Source: an uncultured Pelagibacteraceae bacterium
Lineage (GTDB): Bacteria > Pseudomonadota > Alphaproteobacteria > Pelagibacterales > Pelagibacteraceae
Reading direction: 5' to 3'
NCBI GenBank assembly: GCA_902634775.1
Contig: CACPLG010000001.1
Coordinates: 62,001-126,000, forward strand
DNA length: 64,000 nt
The translations under genes and the position numbers were made by a program. The notes beneath the pieces are model-generated. The model was not told the origin of the DNA and ran no database searches. It saw only the letters and a list, made by a program, of their open reading frames with translations. This document shows positions 20,712 to 29,965 of this stretch, piece by piece; position 1 is the first letter of the stretch; the number at the start of each line of letters is the position of its first letter.

Positions 20712-20750
20712 AACAGCCTTTATTAATCTAAAAGTTAATAAAGGCTGTTT
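20712..20750 (+). terminator. rho-independent-like terminator after HU gene
   Basis: Perfect 15-bp inverted repeat AACAGCCTTTATTAA/TTAATAAAGGCTGTT with 8-nt loop. Confidence 0.8.
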
Positions 20751-20847
20751 CTATATGCAAAACATGCATACCTATATTATCTAATAAACATTAGTTTTTT
20801 AATCTCCTATTTTATAAAGATTGCTTTTTTAACAAGGGAGAAAAATT

Positions 20848-22149
20848 ATGAAAAAACATTTAAAGAAATTAGTTGGTCCCGTAGTAAGTTTATTTTTCTT
20901 ACTAAGCATGACAAGTACTGGTTATGCGGATTCAACTGTTTCAGCAGAAGTAGGATTCATTTTTAATACTTTCCTTTTTCTAGTTTGTGGATTTTTGGTC
21001 ATGTTTATGGCTGCAGGATTTGCAATGTTAGAGGCAGGAAGCGTAACATCTAAAAGTGTATCTGTAATTTGTGCAAAAAATATTGGATTGTTTTCAATAG
21101 CTGGAATGATGTTCTGGCTTTTTGGATATAATTTAGCATATGGAATACCAGAAGGTGGATATATTGGTAGTTTTTTACCATGGTCTGATGCTAGTAAAGT
21201 TGACACTGGTTACTCGGATGGTTCAGACTGGTATTTCCAAATGGTCTTTTGTGCAACAACAGTTTCAATCGTTTCAGGAACATTAGCTGAAAGAATTAAA
21301 CTATGGCCTTTCTTTTTATTCGCAGCAATATTAGCGGGAATTATCTATCCAATCGTAATGGGTTGGCAGTGGGGTGGTGGCTGGTTAGCTTCCGCTGGTT
21401 TCTCTGATTTCGCTGGTTCAACATTAGTCCACTCAACAGGTGGCGCAGCTGCTTTAGCTGGAGCAATATTATTAGGTCCAAGATTAGGTAGATTTACAAA
21501 ATCTGGTGCACCTGCTCCGATGAAACCATTTGCTGCTTCATCAATTCCATTAATCACAGTTGGTATATTTATTTTATGGCTGGGTTGGTTTGGATTTAAT
21601 GGTGGTTCTCAATTAGCTATGGGTACTGCTGATGATGCAATTGCTGTTTCAACAATCTTTATGAATACATTTTTAGCTGGTGCAGGCGGTGTAATGGCTG
21701 CGGCAACAGTTACAAGATTAGGATTTGGTAAAACAGATGTAATTCAAATGTTAAACGGATGTATTGGTGGTCTAGTTGCTATAACCGCAGAACCATTAAT
21801 GCCATCACCATTTGCAGCAATTTTAATTGGTGCTGTGGGAGGTGTAATTGTTGTTTATGGAACGAAACTACTATTCGCTCTTAAAATAGACGACGTTGTA
21901 GGTGCTATCCCAGCTCACTTGTTCGCAGGTATTTGGGGTACATTAGCAGTTCCACTAACAAATCCAGATACAACTTTTGGAGCTCAGTTTTTAGGTGTAA
22001 TCTCAATCAATGTATTTGTGTTTATAGTTGCCCTAGCAGTATGGGGAATTATGAAGAGTACAATTGGTATAAGATTAAGTAAAGAAGCTGAACTCAAAGG
22101 AACTGACGTCGTAGAAACAGGCGTAATCGGTTACGCAATAAGAGATTAA
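20848..22149 (+). CDS. amt: ammonium transporter
   Basis: GFAMLEAGSV; TGGAAALAGAILLGPRLGRF; ALKIDDVVGAIPAHLFAGIWGTLAV. Confidence 0.96.
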   Translation: MKKHLKKLVGPVVSLFFLLSMTSTGYADSTVSAEVGFIFNTFLFLVCGFLVMFMAAGFAMLEAGSVTSKSVSVICAKNIGLFSIAGMMFWLFGYNLAYGIPEGGYIGSFLPWSDASKVDTGYSDGSDWYFQMVFCATTVSIVSGTLAERIKLWPFFLFAAILAGIIYPIVMGWQWGGGWLASAGFSDFAGSTLVHSTGGAAALAGAILLGPRLGRFTKSGAPAPMKPFAASSIPLITVGIFILWLGWFGFNGGSQLAMGTADDAIAVSTIFMNTFLAGAGGVMAAATVTRLGFGKTDVIQMLNGCIGGLVAITAEPLMPSPFAAILIGAVGGVIVVYGTKLLFALKIDDVVGAIPAHLFAGIWGTLAVPLTNPDTTFGAQFLGVISINVFVFIVALAVWGIMKSTIGIRLSKEAELKGTDVVETGVIGYAIRD

Positions 22150-22176
22150 TCATCTCTCCCTCTTGGTTAGACGATT

Positions 22177-22208
22177 AAAAGGCCTCCTAGAAATAGGAGG
22201 CCTTTTTT
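22177..22208. terminator. bidirectional rho-independent terminator
   Basis: AAAAGGCCTCCTA-GAAA-TAGGAGGCCTTTT, 13-bp perfect stem, GNRA loop, flanked by A- and T-tracts, between convergent genes. Confidence 0.92.
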
Positions 22209-22656
22209 ATTTGTTTGTGATGTAATTCAAAACTTCTTGAGCATGATTTTTTACTCGGACAGATCTCCATTCTTTAATAATCTTTTTGTTTTTGATCAAG
22301 AAACTACTTCTTATTAATCCCATAAATTCTTTACCCATAAACTTCTTCTTTCCCCAAACTTTATATGCCTTTATTGCAATTTTTTTTTCATCAGTAAGTA
22401 AATCAAATTTAATTTTATATTTTTTTTTAAATTTTTTATGACTTTCCAAACTATCTTTTGATATCCCGTACACACTGCAATTATTTTTTGAAAATTTACT
22501 TATAAGATTATTGAAATCCTTTGTTTCTAATGTACACCCAGGGGTATCATCTTTTGGATAAAAATATAAAACAACAAGTTTTGATTTAATTTTGTTTAAT
22601 TCTACAACTTCATCAGAAGTACTAATTAACTTAAAATTCGGAGCTTTTACGGTCAT
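22207..22656 (-). CDS. peroxiredoxin, Bcp/AhpC-TSA family
   Basis: LVVLYFYPKDDTPGCTLETKDFN. Confidence 0.93.
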   Translation of the reverse strand: MTVKAPNFKLISTSDEVVELNKIKSKLVVLYFYPKDDTPGCTLETKDFNNLISKFSKNNCSVYGISKDSLESHKKFKKKYKIKFDLLTDEKKIAIKAYKVWGKKKFMGKEFMGLIRSSFLIKNKKIIKEWRSVRVKNHAQEVLNYITNK

Positions 22657-23648
22657 TGGCCAATTTTATTTTCTTCCCAAAGTTTTTTTATATCTATAAA
22701 TGGGGATAAACCGTAACTTGAATTAACGTTAGTCATATGTATTGCTAATGATTTAATAGGCGAAATACCAATTTCACTCTCTAAAATTTTATTTAAATAT
22801 TTTTCAAAAGGTTCGTGTCTTTTCTCGCAAGTTTTTTCAAAGTTATCTATATATTTTTGAAACATTTTCTTTGAGATCATAAATGTGCAAAGCATTTTTG
22901 TTATCGTTCGCCAATGTTGTTGACTTCCAATTAATATATTTGTTTTTTCATTATTCATATAATTAAAGGGATAATCGCTTGGACAAACTATAATTTCATC
23001 CTTATGTTGAGAGCTTACTCTTTCATAGGTATTCAACATATCAACCAATGAATGCTCATAATGAAGATAATCATCCTCTACAAAATATATGAGATCAGAT
23101 TTATCTTTATTTGCAACTTCGAAGCATTTTAATAAACTTGAGAGATTTCCAAACGTTTCTTGATTATCTTCAGCTGCTATTTTTTCTTTATGTTCGCTTT
23201 TATCGTGATTAATAATTTCACAGTCTATACCATGGGTGTTTATTAGGTCTTTTAATTTTTTGAGATTTTCATCACTTGAATTGTCATCAATAACTTGAAA
23301 TTTTATCAAAGTATCTGGCTTAAGTTCCTTAGTTTTTTTAATCGATTTAATTACAGAATTTAAACATCTTAAAGCATACTCAATTTTAGGTTTTTCAAAT
23401 ATTCTTTTTTTGTTTTGATCCCAAATTTCAATATTGGTATTTGTTCTAAAAATAATGCTTAAACTTTGAATTTTTCTAGTTAATTTAACTTCACCCAAAG
23501 GTAATACTATCGCCTTTTTAATATTTGAGAGTTCTTCATTTAATTCCTTATTCAAAGTAGGAGAATTAAATTCACTCTGATCAATAATTTCAAAACCTAA
23601 TAATTTAGAAAACTTAATGAATATTTTTTTAAAGATGTTTTTTTTCAT
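22653..23648 (-). CDS. glycosyltransferase-like (GT-A fold) protein
   Basis: FQVIDDNSSDENLKKL...LIYFVEDDYLHYEHSL DxD-like motif. Confidence 0.6.
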   Translation of the reverse strand: MKKNIFKKIFIKFSKLLGFEIIDQSEFNSPTLNKELNEELSNIKKAIVLPLGEVKLTRKIQSLSIIFRTNTNIEIWDQNKKRIFEKPKIEYALRCLNSVIKSIKKTKELKPDTLIKFQVIDDNSSDENLKKLKDLINTHGIDCEIINHDKSEHKEKIAAEDNQETFGNLSSLLKCFEVANKDKSDLIYFVEDDYLHYEHSLVDMLNTYERVSSQHKDEIIVCPSDYPFNYMNNEKTNILIGSQQHWRTITKMLCTFMISKKMFQKYIDNFEKTCEKRHEPFEKYLNKILESEIGISPIKSLAIHMTNVNSSYGLSPFIDIKKLWEENKIGQ

Positions 23649-23676
23649 TTAATCTGATATTACAATATATATAATT

Positions 23677-24060
23677 ATGACAATTAAATCATCCAAAGAA
23701 CTTGTAAATGATGCATTGAAAGAAATCAAAACGATTTCTCACACCGAGGCTTCAAAATTACATAAAAATGGTAGTTGTAATTTGATTGATATAAGGGATG
23801 TAAGAGAGCTTGAAAAAGAGGGAAGAGTAGAAGGATCATTACACATACCAAGAGGAATGCTTGAATTTTGGATTGATCCAAACAGCGCATATTATAAACA
23901 AGGAAAAATCGATCCATCTAAAGAAATAGTTCTTTTTTGTGCAGGGGGATTAAGATCTGCATTGGCAGCAAAATCACTTCAAGATATGGGTTTTAAAAAT
24001 GTATCTCATGTTGATGGAGGTTTTAGTGCTATTAAAGATGGTGACTTTGAAATTAGCTAG
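23677..24060 (+). CDS. rhodanese-like domain protein
   Basis: LIDIRDVRELEKEGRVEGSLHIPRG...IVLFCAGGLRSALAAKSL. Confidence 0.93.
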   Translation: MTIKSSKELVNDALKEIKTISHTEASKLHKNGSCNLIDIRDVRELEKEGRVEGSLHIPRGMLEFWIDPNSAYYKQGKIDPSKEIVLFCAGGLRSALAAKSLQDMGFKNVSHVDGGFSAIKDGDFEIS

Positions 24061-24637
24061 AAAATTCCTCTATAGCATAATCTAATCTATCCTGACCCCA
24101 AAATATTTTATCATTACAAATAAATGTTGGTGCCCCAAAGATTTTCCTATCGAAAGCATCTTGCGTAAGTTTGATCAATTTTTCTTTTATCTCTTTTTTA
24201 CTAATGCTGTTTAAAAAATTATCTACATCTATTTGAAGATCTTTCAGTTTTTCTTTAAAATTCTCATCATCAGAGAGATTTATATTGTCTCTCCAATATG
24301 CATCAAAAAAACAATCGATATACTTATCTGATATATCTTTATTCGTAACTAAAGATCCTCTCATTAAATTAAGGGAGCTTATCGGAAAATAATCATTAAA
24401 TTTGAAATCAATCTTGAGTTTTTTTGAAACCATTTCACAGTCTCGTCTCATAAATTCATTTTTATTTTTTATAAAGGCATTTGCTGTAATTCCTGCTAAC
24501 TTATGCAATCCTCCTAAAAGCATAGGACAATAAATAAATTTTATAGAATTTTTTTTTTGAACTTCTCTGATTTTTTTATGTGCTATATAAGTGTAGGGGC
24601 TTGAAAAATCGTAATAAAATTGAATAGATTTAGTCAT
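24053..24637 (-). CDS. 2-hydroxychromene-2-carboxylate isomerase/DsbA-family protein
   Basis: MTKSIQFYYDFSSPYTYIAHKKI...FGAPTFICNDKIFWGQDRLDYA; start trimmed from 24658 to MTKS. Confidence 0.85.
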   Translation of the reverse strand: MTKSIQFYYDFSSPYTYIAHKKIREVQKKNSIKFIYCPMLLGGLHKLAGITANAFIKNKNEFMRRDCEMVSKKLKIDFKFNDYFPISSLNLMRGSLVTNKDISDKYIDCFFDAYWRDNINLSDDENFKEKLKDLQIDVDNFLNSISKKEIKEKLIKLTQDAFDRKIFGAPTFICNDKIFWGQDRLDYAIEEFSS

Positions 24638-25103
24638 ACAATGACATTCTTCTTGCAAAAAAAATTCTGATTAACCAATAAATGAATAGCCCAAGAGGGC
24701 CTATAAAATAAGTAATTAGCAAAGGGAATAAAGTTAAAAATTTTGAAATTGAGAGCTTAATACTATCAGACACAATCCATGCTCCACAAAATAAGTTTAC
24801 TGCTAAAAAATGACACCAAAACATTATTAAAAAACCATTTTCTGAAAAAAGATCTGATAAGTTTTCAAGGCTTAAATAAAGTGTAAAATTATTCTGAAAA
24901 TTGAAATCTGATATAAAAAAATAGTATAACAGATAAACATAAACGAAAGAGAAGATCATAAAGGGAAAAATTGATCTAACTAAATATTTACTCATAAATG
25001 AATGAGGAAAAAAAAATAGAATAATCCAAAAGGGTAGAACACCTAAATTCAACCAAAGATAGATCATTTCAATTGTAAAGAAATTATTAATTTGTTCAAT
25101 CAT
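24630..25103 (-). CDS. ABA4-like (DUF4281) membrane protein
   Basis: HFLAVNLFCGAWIVSDSIK...IGPLGLFIYWLIRIFF matches the ABA4-like signature. Confidence 0.7.
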   Translation of the reverse strand: MIEQINNFFTIEMIYLWLNLGVLPFWIILFFFPHSFMSKYLVRSIFPFMIFSFVYVYLLYYFFISDFNFQNNFTLYLSLENLSDLFSENGFLIMFWCHFLAVNLFCGAWIVSDSIKLSISKFLTLFPLLITYFIGPLGLFIYWLIRIFFARRMSLYD

Positions 25104-25131
25104 TTGAGGTTATAATATAATAAAAATTATA

Positions 25132-25695
25132 ATGATTCCCTTAAAAAATAAAAAAAAAAATTTAGAATTTACTGTATCTGAGATACGAGATTTTTCCTTA
25201 AAATACATTGAAAAATATGCTCCGTCTAAACAACAACTTAGAACGTATTTATTGAAGAAATATTTAAAGTCTGGTTCCACAAACATGAAAAAGGGCAATT
25301 ATCAAAACCTGATAGACATTATATTGTCAGATTTGGAACAATCCAAGTTTATTAATGATAAGTTTTATTCTGAGAGCAAAGCAAAAAATTTGATTCAAAG
25401 AGGTAGCTCAATTAACAAAATTAGAAGCTACCTGATGTCAAAAGGAATTAATGATAAATTTGTTAAGGAAACTTTAGATAAAATTAAAGAAAATAATGAT
25501 GACCAAGATTTTTTTTCTGCAATAAAACTTTGTAAAAAGAAAAAAATTGGCCCACATAGATCAGAAGATAATAGGCCTATTTTTTTTAAAAAAGATATTG
25601 GCATATTGGCTAGAAATGGGTTTAGTTTTGAAACGTCAAAAAGAATAATGGATTTATCAAAAGATGAATATGAGAAAATTATTCGTCTTTTGTAG
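25132..25695 (+). CDS. RecX-family regulatory protein
   Basis: KYIEKYAPSKQQLRTYLLKK...ALxxLI-type repeats; NDKFYSESKAKNLIQRGSSINKIRSYLMSKGI. Confidence 0.75.
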   Translation: MIPLKNKKKNLEFTVSEIRDFSLKYIEKYAPSKQQLRTYLLKKYLKSGSTNMKKGNYQNLIDIILSDLEQSKFINDKFYSESKAKNLIQRGSSINKIRSYLMSKGINDKFVKETLDKIKENNDDQDFFSAIKLCKKKKIGPHRSEDNRPIFFKKDIGILARNGFSFETSKRIMDLSKDEYEKIIRLL

Positions 25696-25828
25696 TTTTC
25701 TCGTTTTTTTTATTCAAATAATAATCTATCTTGGATTTGATGTAGTTTTTTACTATTACGAAAACTATCAAGCCAAAAATAGAGACTGATACAATAATAA
25801 TTAATATAATTCTTAATTGTTCATCCAT
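25679..25828 (-). CDS. 49-aa small membrane protein (not in ORF track)
   Basis: Hand-translated: MDEQLRIILIIIVSVSIFGLIVFVIVKNYIKSKIDYYLNKKNEKTTKDE; one TM helix, convergent overlap with recX end. Confidence 0.55.
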   Translation of the reverse strand: MDEQLRIILIIIVSVSIFGLIVFVIVKNYIKSKIDYYLNKKNEKTTKDE

Positions 25829-26603
25829 TATTTAATCTTGCACTTTTCAAAATTATACCTGGGTTTTTAAAATCCTTTTTTCCATAATAAATTTTTTCTC
25901 CATTCATGTCAGTAATAGATCCACCAGAATTACTTAAAATTGCATCTCCTGCTGCGATGTCCCATTCTGATGCCCTTGGCTCAGCCACATAAAGGTCAAA
26001 CTCACCTGCTGCAATAACACAAAACTTAAGAGAACTTTTCATTTTTGTGTAACTAGTTACTTTAAATTTGTCATGGATATCTTTAATTTCATTTTTAAGT
26101 TTATCTGAATAACTTACAGCCTTGATATTTTCTTTGTCACTGGTAATTATTTTTGTGTTTAACAACTGAGCTTTATCATTAATTATTTCAAATGAATTCC
26201 CATCGCCATATGTATAAAATAATCTATTTTTCGCTGGAGCGCTGATAATACCTATTTCAGGAACTTTATTAATAATTAGGGCAGCGTTTAAAGTAAATTC
26301 GTCTTTGTCATTAATATAATCATAAGTGCCATCTATTGGATCGATAAGCCAAAAAGTTGATAAGTTATCTAAATTTTTGTTTGAGGAAGTTTCTTCTGAA
26401 ATTATAAGAATATCTGGTGTTAACTTGCTAATTTTATCTATCAATAAATTATTAACCTCAAGATCCCCATTTGTTACAGGGGTATTATCTTCCTTAATGG
26501 TTTCTTTAAGACCTTTCTTTCTTAATGATAAAGATAATTTACTTGCTGTTTGGAAAGTACCAATTAAATCTAGTACAATTTTTTTTTTATCTTCTAAATT
26601 CAT
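25821..26603 (-). CDS. cysQ: 3'(2'),5'-bisphosphate nucleotidase / inositol-monophosphatase family (CysQ-like)
   Basis: LIDPIDGTYDYINDKDEFTLNAALI; EWDIAAGDAILSNSGGSITD. Confidence 0.88.
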   Translation of the reverse strand: MNLEDKKKIVLDLIGTFQTASKLSLSLRKKGLKETIKEDNTPVTNGDLEVNNLLIDKISKLTPDILIISEETSSNKNLDNLSTFWLIDPIDGTYDYINDKDEFTLNAALIINKVPEIGIISAPAKNRLFYTYGDGNSFEIINDKAQLLNTKIITSDKENIKAVSYSDKLKNEIKDIHDKFKVTSYTKMKSSLKFCVIAAGEFDLYVAEPRASEWDIAAGDAILSNSGGSITDMNGEKIYYGKKDFKNPGIILKSARLNNG

Positions 26604-26609
26604 TTTTTA

Positions 26610-26774
26610 TCAAATCTTTGTTAATTCAATTAAATTAGCGTTGATTACTTTTTTACCAACATTTTCAAAATTTACAGTAACTTTTTCTTTTATAATTGAT
26701 TGTACTTGGCCGATTCCCCAATCTTTATTTTTAGGATTAATCACTTTGTCACCTGGTTCATAATCTAAAATCAT
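26610..26774 (-). CDS. DUF3553-like small protein (not in ORF track)
   Basis: Hand-translated 54 aa: MILDYEPGDKVINPKNKDWGIGQVQSIIKEKVTVNFENVGKKVINANLIELTKI. Confidence 0.75.
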   Translation of the reverse strand: MILDYEPGDKVINPKNKDWGIGQVQSIIKEKVTVNFENVGKKVINANLIELTKI

Positions 26775-26817
26775 TTAATTTAGTTTTTTAAATAAAAATA
26801 GTATAATTTTAAAGCTT

Positions 26818-27933
26818 ATGAAAAACAATTTAAACTCAATAGGAATTGATAAAAAGACAAAAGATACAGTTGTAGTTGTTGCAATGTCAGGAGGAGTGGA
26901 CTCTTCAACGGTTGCTGGATTAATGAAAAAAGAAGGTTACAAAGTTATAGGTATTACACTTAAACTTTATGATGATACCAAACAAGTCTCCCAATCGAAA
27001 CAATGTTGCGCTGGACAAGACATATTAGATGCAAAAAGAGTTGCCCATAAATTGGATATTGATCATAAAATTCTTTATTACCAAAATAAATTTAAAGAGG
27101 GAGTTATTGATAACTTTGTTGAGAGCTACTTAAAAGGTGAAACTCCAATACCGTGTGTTCAGTGTAATCAAACAGTTAAATTTAAAGATCTTTTTATGGA
27201 AGCAAAAGATTTAAAAGCAGATGCCTTAATAACTGGCCATTATGTAAGATCGATATTTGATGGAAAAAAAAATGAAATGTATCGTGCAGAGGATCATAAT
27301 AGGGATCAAAGCTATTTTCTATTTAATACAAAGAGGGATCAGCTTAATTTTCTAAGATTTCCTCTGGGAAACTTACTGAAAGATGAGACAAGGGAAATCG
27401 CAAAAAAACTTGATCTAAATGTAGCAGATAAACCAGATAGTCAGGATATTTGTTTTGTGCCAAACGGTGACTATTCATCTGTGATTAGAAAATTTGAACC
27501 TAAAGCATTTGTAAAAGGAAATATCAAAAACATTGAGGGAAAGGTAATTGGAGTTCATGATGGAATAGTAAATTTTACAATTGGACAAAGAAGAGGGATA
27601 AAGGTTTCTGATAAAGATCCTTTATACGTAATAGAAATAGATCCAAAGAATAATGAAATAATTGTTGGGCCAAAGAAATATTTAGCAAAAAGAATCATTA
27701 ATTTAGATAATCTTAATATTTTATGTGATGGTAGCGAATTGAATGAAAAAGTTTATGTAAAGATAAGATCAACAGGAAAGTTAATTCCCTCAAAAGTTGA
27801 GGTATCGGGTTCAAAAGCTAAAGTAAATTTATTGGAGGATGAATTTGGTGTCTCACCAGGTCAAGCATGTGTTTTTTATCAAAAAAATAAAAATGGCCAT
27901 AAAGTACTAGGTGGAGGCTGGATAAAAAATTAG
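26818..27933 (+). CDS. mnmA: tRNA-specific 2-thiouridylase
   Basis: [55 protein letters not shown]. Confidence 0.96.
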   Translation: MKNNLNSIGIDKKTKDTVVVVAMSGGVDSSTVAGLMKKEGYKVIGITLKLYDDTKQVSQSKQCCAGQDILDAKRVAHKLDIDHKILYYQNKFKEGVIDNFVESYLKGETPIPCVQCNQTVKFKDLFMEAKDLKADALITGHYVRSIFDGKKNEMYRAEDHNRDQSYFLFNTKRDQLNFLRFPLGNLLKDETREIAKKLDLNVADKPDSQDICFVPNGDYSSVIRKFEPKAFVKGNIKNIEGKVIGVHDGIVNFTIGQRRGIKVSDKDPLYVIEIDPKNNEIIVGPKKYLAKRIINLDNLNILCDGSELNEKVYVKIRSTGKLIPSKVEVSGSKAKVNLLEDEFGVSPGQACVFYQKNKNGHKVLGGGWIKN

Positions 27934-28622
27934 TTACTTCTTTTTTTCCAAAGTAAAAAAGTAAAAATATAAAAAGTGATAACTCCTAAAAAATAGTCCC
28001 ACTCTAATGCATGTTTAAGATGTTTATTACCTGGCATACTCACCAAAGGTAAGGCAAGAACGCCTACAAAAATTAAAATTGACACTAAAACAGCCTTACA
28101 TTTGAGATATGTTTCATTAATAAATGATTTCAGTTTTGATTTAATAGAGTAAAATATTAAAACAAAATAAGTTTGCGCAGCTATCTCAAATATTATGAAT
28201 GCTAACATTATTACACGTCTAAAAAGTTTATACGCGTCAATATCAAATTTTATACCAAGAAAAATTGAATGGATTACAAGACAGATCGCAGATCCTATTC
28301 CAAAGAAAAGCATTTTTTTTACATACTTATGATTCCCGTGGATTTTCAATATTATTTGCTTTGAGTAAATCCAATATTTTATTAAAAAATAGGCTGTTAA
28401 AAACATTGCAGGTTTAAAAATTAAATATGTTGGAAAATATCTTGCAGTTCTACTTATTGAAGCTCCACCATCAAGGTATGGAAATGTGTTATGAATTATA
28501 TTTTCTGGATTAGGAAAAAGATTGTGAAATTGAGTTATTAAAATTAAACAAGTATTTACGGCGACAAATGGAACTATAAAAATCCAAATACTTAAGGCCT
28601 TTACCCTTTTGATATTATCCAT
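27930..28622 (-). CDS. multi-TM membrane protein, possibly Frag1/DRAM/Sfk1-like
   Basis: 230 aa, several TM segments, [28 protein letters not shown]; family assignment tentative. Confidence 0.45.
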   Translation of the reverse strand: MDNIKRVKALSIWIFIVPFVAVNTCLILITQFHNLFPNPENIIHNTFPYLDGGASISRTARYFPTYLIFKPAMFLTAYFLIKYWIYSKQIILKIHGNHKYVKKMLFFGIGSAICLVIHSIFLGIKFDIDAYKLFRRVIMLAFIIFEIAAQTYFVLIFYSIKSKLKSFINETYLKCKAVLVSILIFVGVLALPLVSMPGNKHLKHALEWDYFLGVITFYIFTFLLWKKRSN

Positions 28623-28633
28623 TTTGAGCAGAA

Positions 28634-28717
28634 TTATTTCTTTTTATTTTTTTTTCTTGCTCTTCTTTTTTTTGAGCCCATTTTTCTTCGGCCTCTGTGT
28701 TTCTTTGGATAACCCAT
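28634..28717 (-). CDS. 27-aa extremely basic microprotein (not in ORF track)
   Basis: ATG preceded by AGGAG: MGYPKKHRGRRKMGSKKRRARKKNKKK. Confidence 0.55.
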   Translation of the reverse strand: MGYPKKHRGRRKMGSKKRRARKKNKKK

Positions 28718-28792
28718 TCTTATCTCCTATTTATTATTTTATTGACTTATATAGGGGATATAGCATTGTCCCCATAAGTATTCAATTTTTTT

Positions 28793-29965
28793 ATGGGCTA
28801 TTCTTTTAAAACATTTTTGAAACATACTGCAAAAGATTTTCATAATCAGTCGGTAAACCCGCCTGTGGTACGGGCATCAACAATTATTTTCAAATCCATG
28901 CAAGATATTAGAAAAACTCAAAAGAAAAATATTAAAGATCCAACCGGTGGTTATCATGATTATGGAAGACAAGGAACATCAACCACACATGTTCTTTCAA
29001 AAATTTTGACAAAATTGGAGGAATCTTATCATGTTTTTCTAACACCAACTGGATTTGGTTCTGTTTTTCTAGCAATTTTCAGTATAGTGAGACCTGGGGA
29101 TGAAATAATAGTTGCTGACCCTGTTTACAGTCCAACACGATTGTTAACTAAAGATTATTTAAAAGAATTTAATATTAAAACAAAATTTTATAATCCTCAT
29201 GACTTGAATACAATTAAAATGAATATAAATAAAAAAACAAAACTTATATTTGTTGAGTGTCCTGGTAGCAATTCCTTTGAGTTTCAAGACCTATCAAAAA
29301 TTATTTCTATAGCAAAAAAAAATAAGATTTTTACAGCAATTGATAATACGTGGGGAACACCATATTTTCTTAAGCCAATAAAGTTAGGTTTTGACATGTC
29401 CATTGTCTCAGCTACTAAGTATTATTCTGGACACTCTGATGTAATGGGTGGTAGTTTGGCAGTAAACAAAAAAGTTTTCAAAAAAGTTAGATTGGCTGAA
29501 AAAATAACTGGACTTAGAATGGGACCAGACGATGCTTACTTAGTAACTAGAGGTTTAAGAACTTTAGATGTAAGATTGGATAGACACCAATCAAATGCCA
29601 TGAAAGTTGCAAATTTCTTGTCTAAACATAAAAAAATTCAACTTTTATATCCATTTAAAAAAGGCTCCTTAGATTACAACCTTTGGAGAAAATATTATAA
29701 AGGAGCATCTGGTTTAATGGGTTTAAGAATTAAATCGAAAAAAAAGAATGTGATAAAATTTGTAAATTCTCTCAAATTGTTTGGATATGGATATAGTTGG
29801 GGAGGTTTTGAAAGTTTGGCATTACATCAGGAAATAAAAGAACAAGGTGATAGATTCTACCTAAAATTATCAAAAGATGAGCATTTAGTAAGACTTCATA
29901 TTGGTTTAGAGGATCCAAAAGATTTGATTGAAGATTTAAGGAGATCCCTTAAATTCATCAAATGA
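28793..29965 (+). CDS. metC: cystathionine beta-lyase-like PLP enzyme
   Basis: VNPPVVRASTIIF; YGRQGTSTTHVL; DNTWGTPYFLKPIKLGFDMSIVSATKYYSGHSDVMGG (PLP-Lys). Confidence 0.9.
   Translation: MGYSFKTFLKHTAKDFHNQSVNPPVVRASTIIFKSMQDIRKTQKKNIKDPTGGYHDYGRQGTSTTHVLSKILTKLEESYHVFLTPTGFGSVFLAIFSIVRPGDEIIVADPVYSPTRLLTKDYLKEFNIKTKFYNPHDLNTIKMNINKKTKLIFVECPGSNSFEFQDLSKIISIAKKNKIFTAIDNTWGTPYFLKPIKLGFDMSIVSATKYYSGHSDVMGGSLAVNKKVFKKVRLAEKITGLRMGPDDAYLVTRGLRTLDVRLDRHQSNAMKVANFLSKHKKIQLLYPFKKGSLDYNLWRKYYKGASGLMGLRIKSKKKNVIKFVNSLKLFGYGYSWGGFESLALHQEIKEQGDRFYLKLSKDEHLVRLHIGLEDPKDLIEDLRRSLKFIK

Noticed and set aside
28634-28717. Assigning the 27-aa basic ORF as ribosomal protein bTHX
   Set aside because: Length and charge are similar, but the GKGDxxTxRGKI...G-type motif is not recognisable; kept as an unknown microprotein.
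28609-28809. Plus-strand 66-aa ORF 28609-28809
   Set aside because: Phe-rich product is the complement of the basic microprotein's poly-A stretches and overlaps the metC start; unlikely coding.
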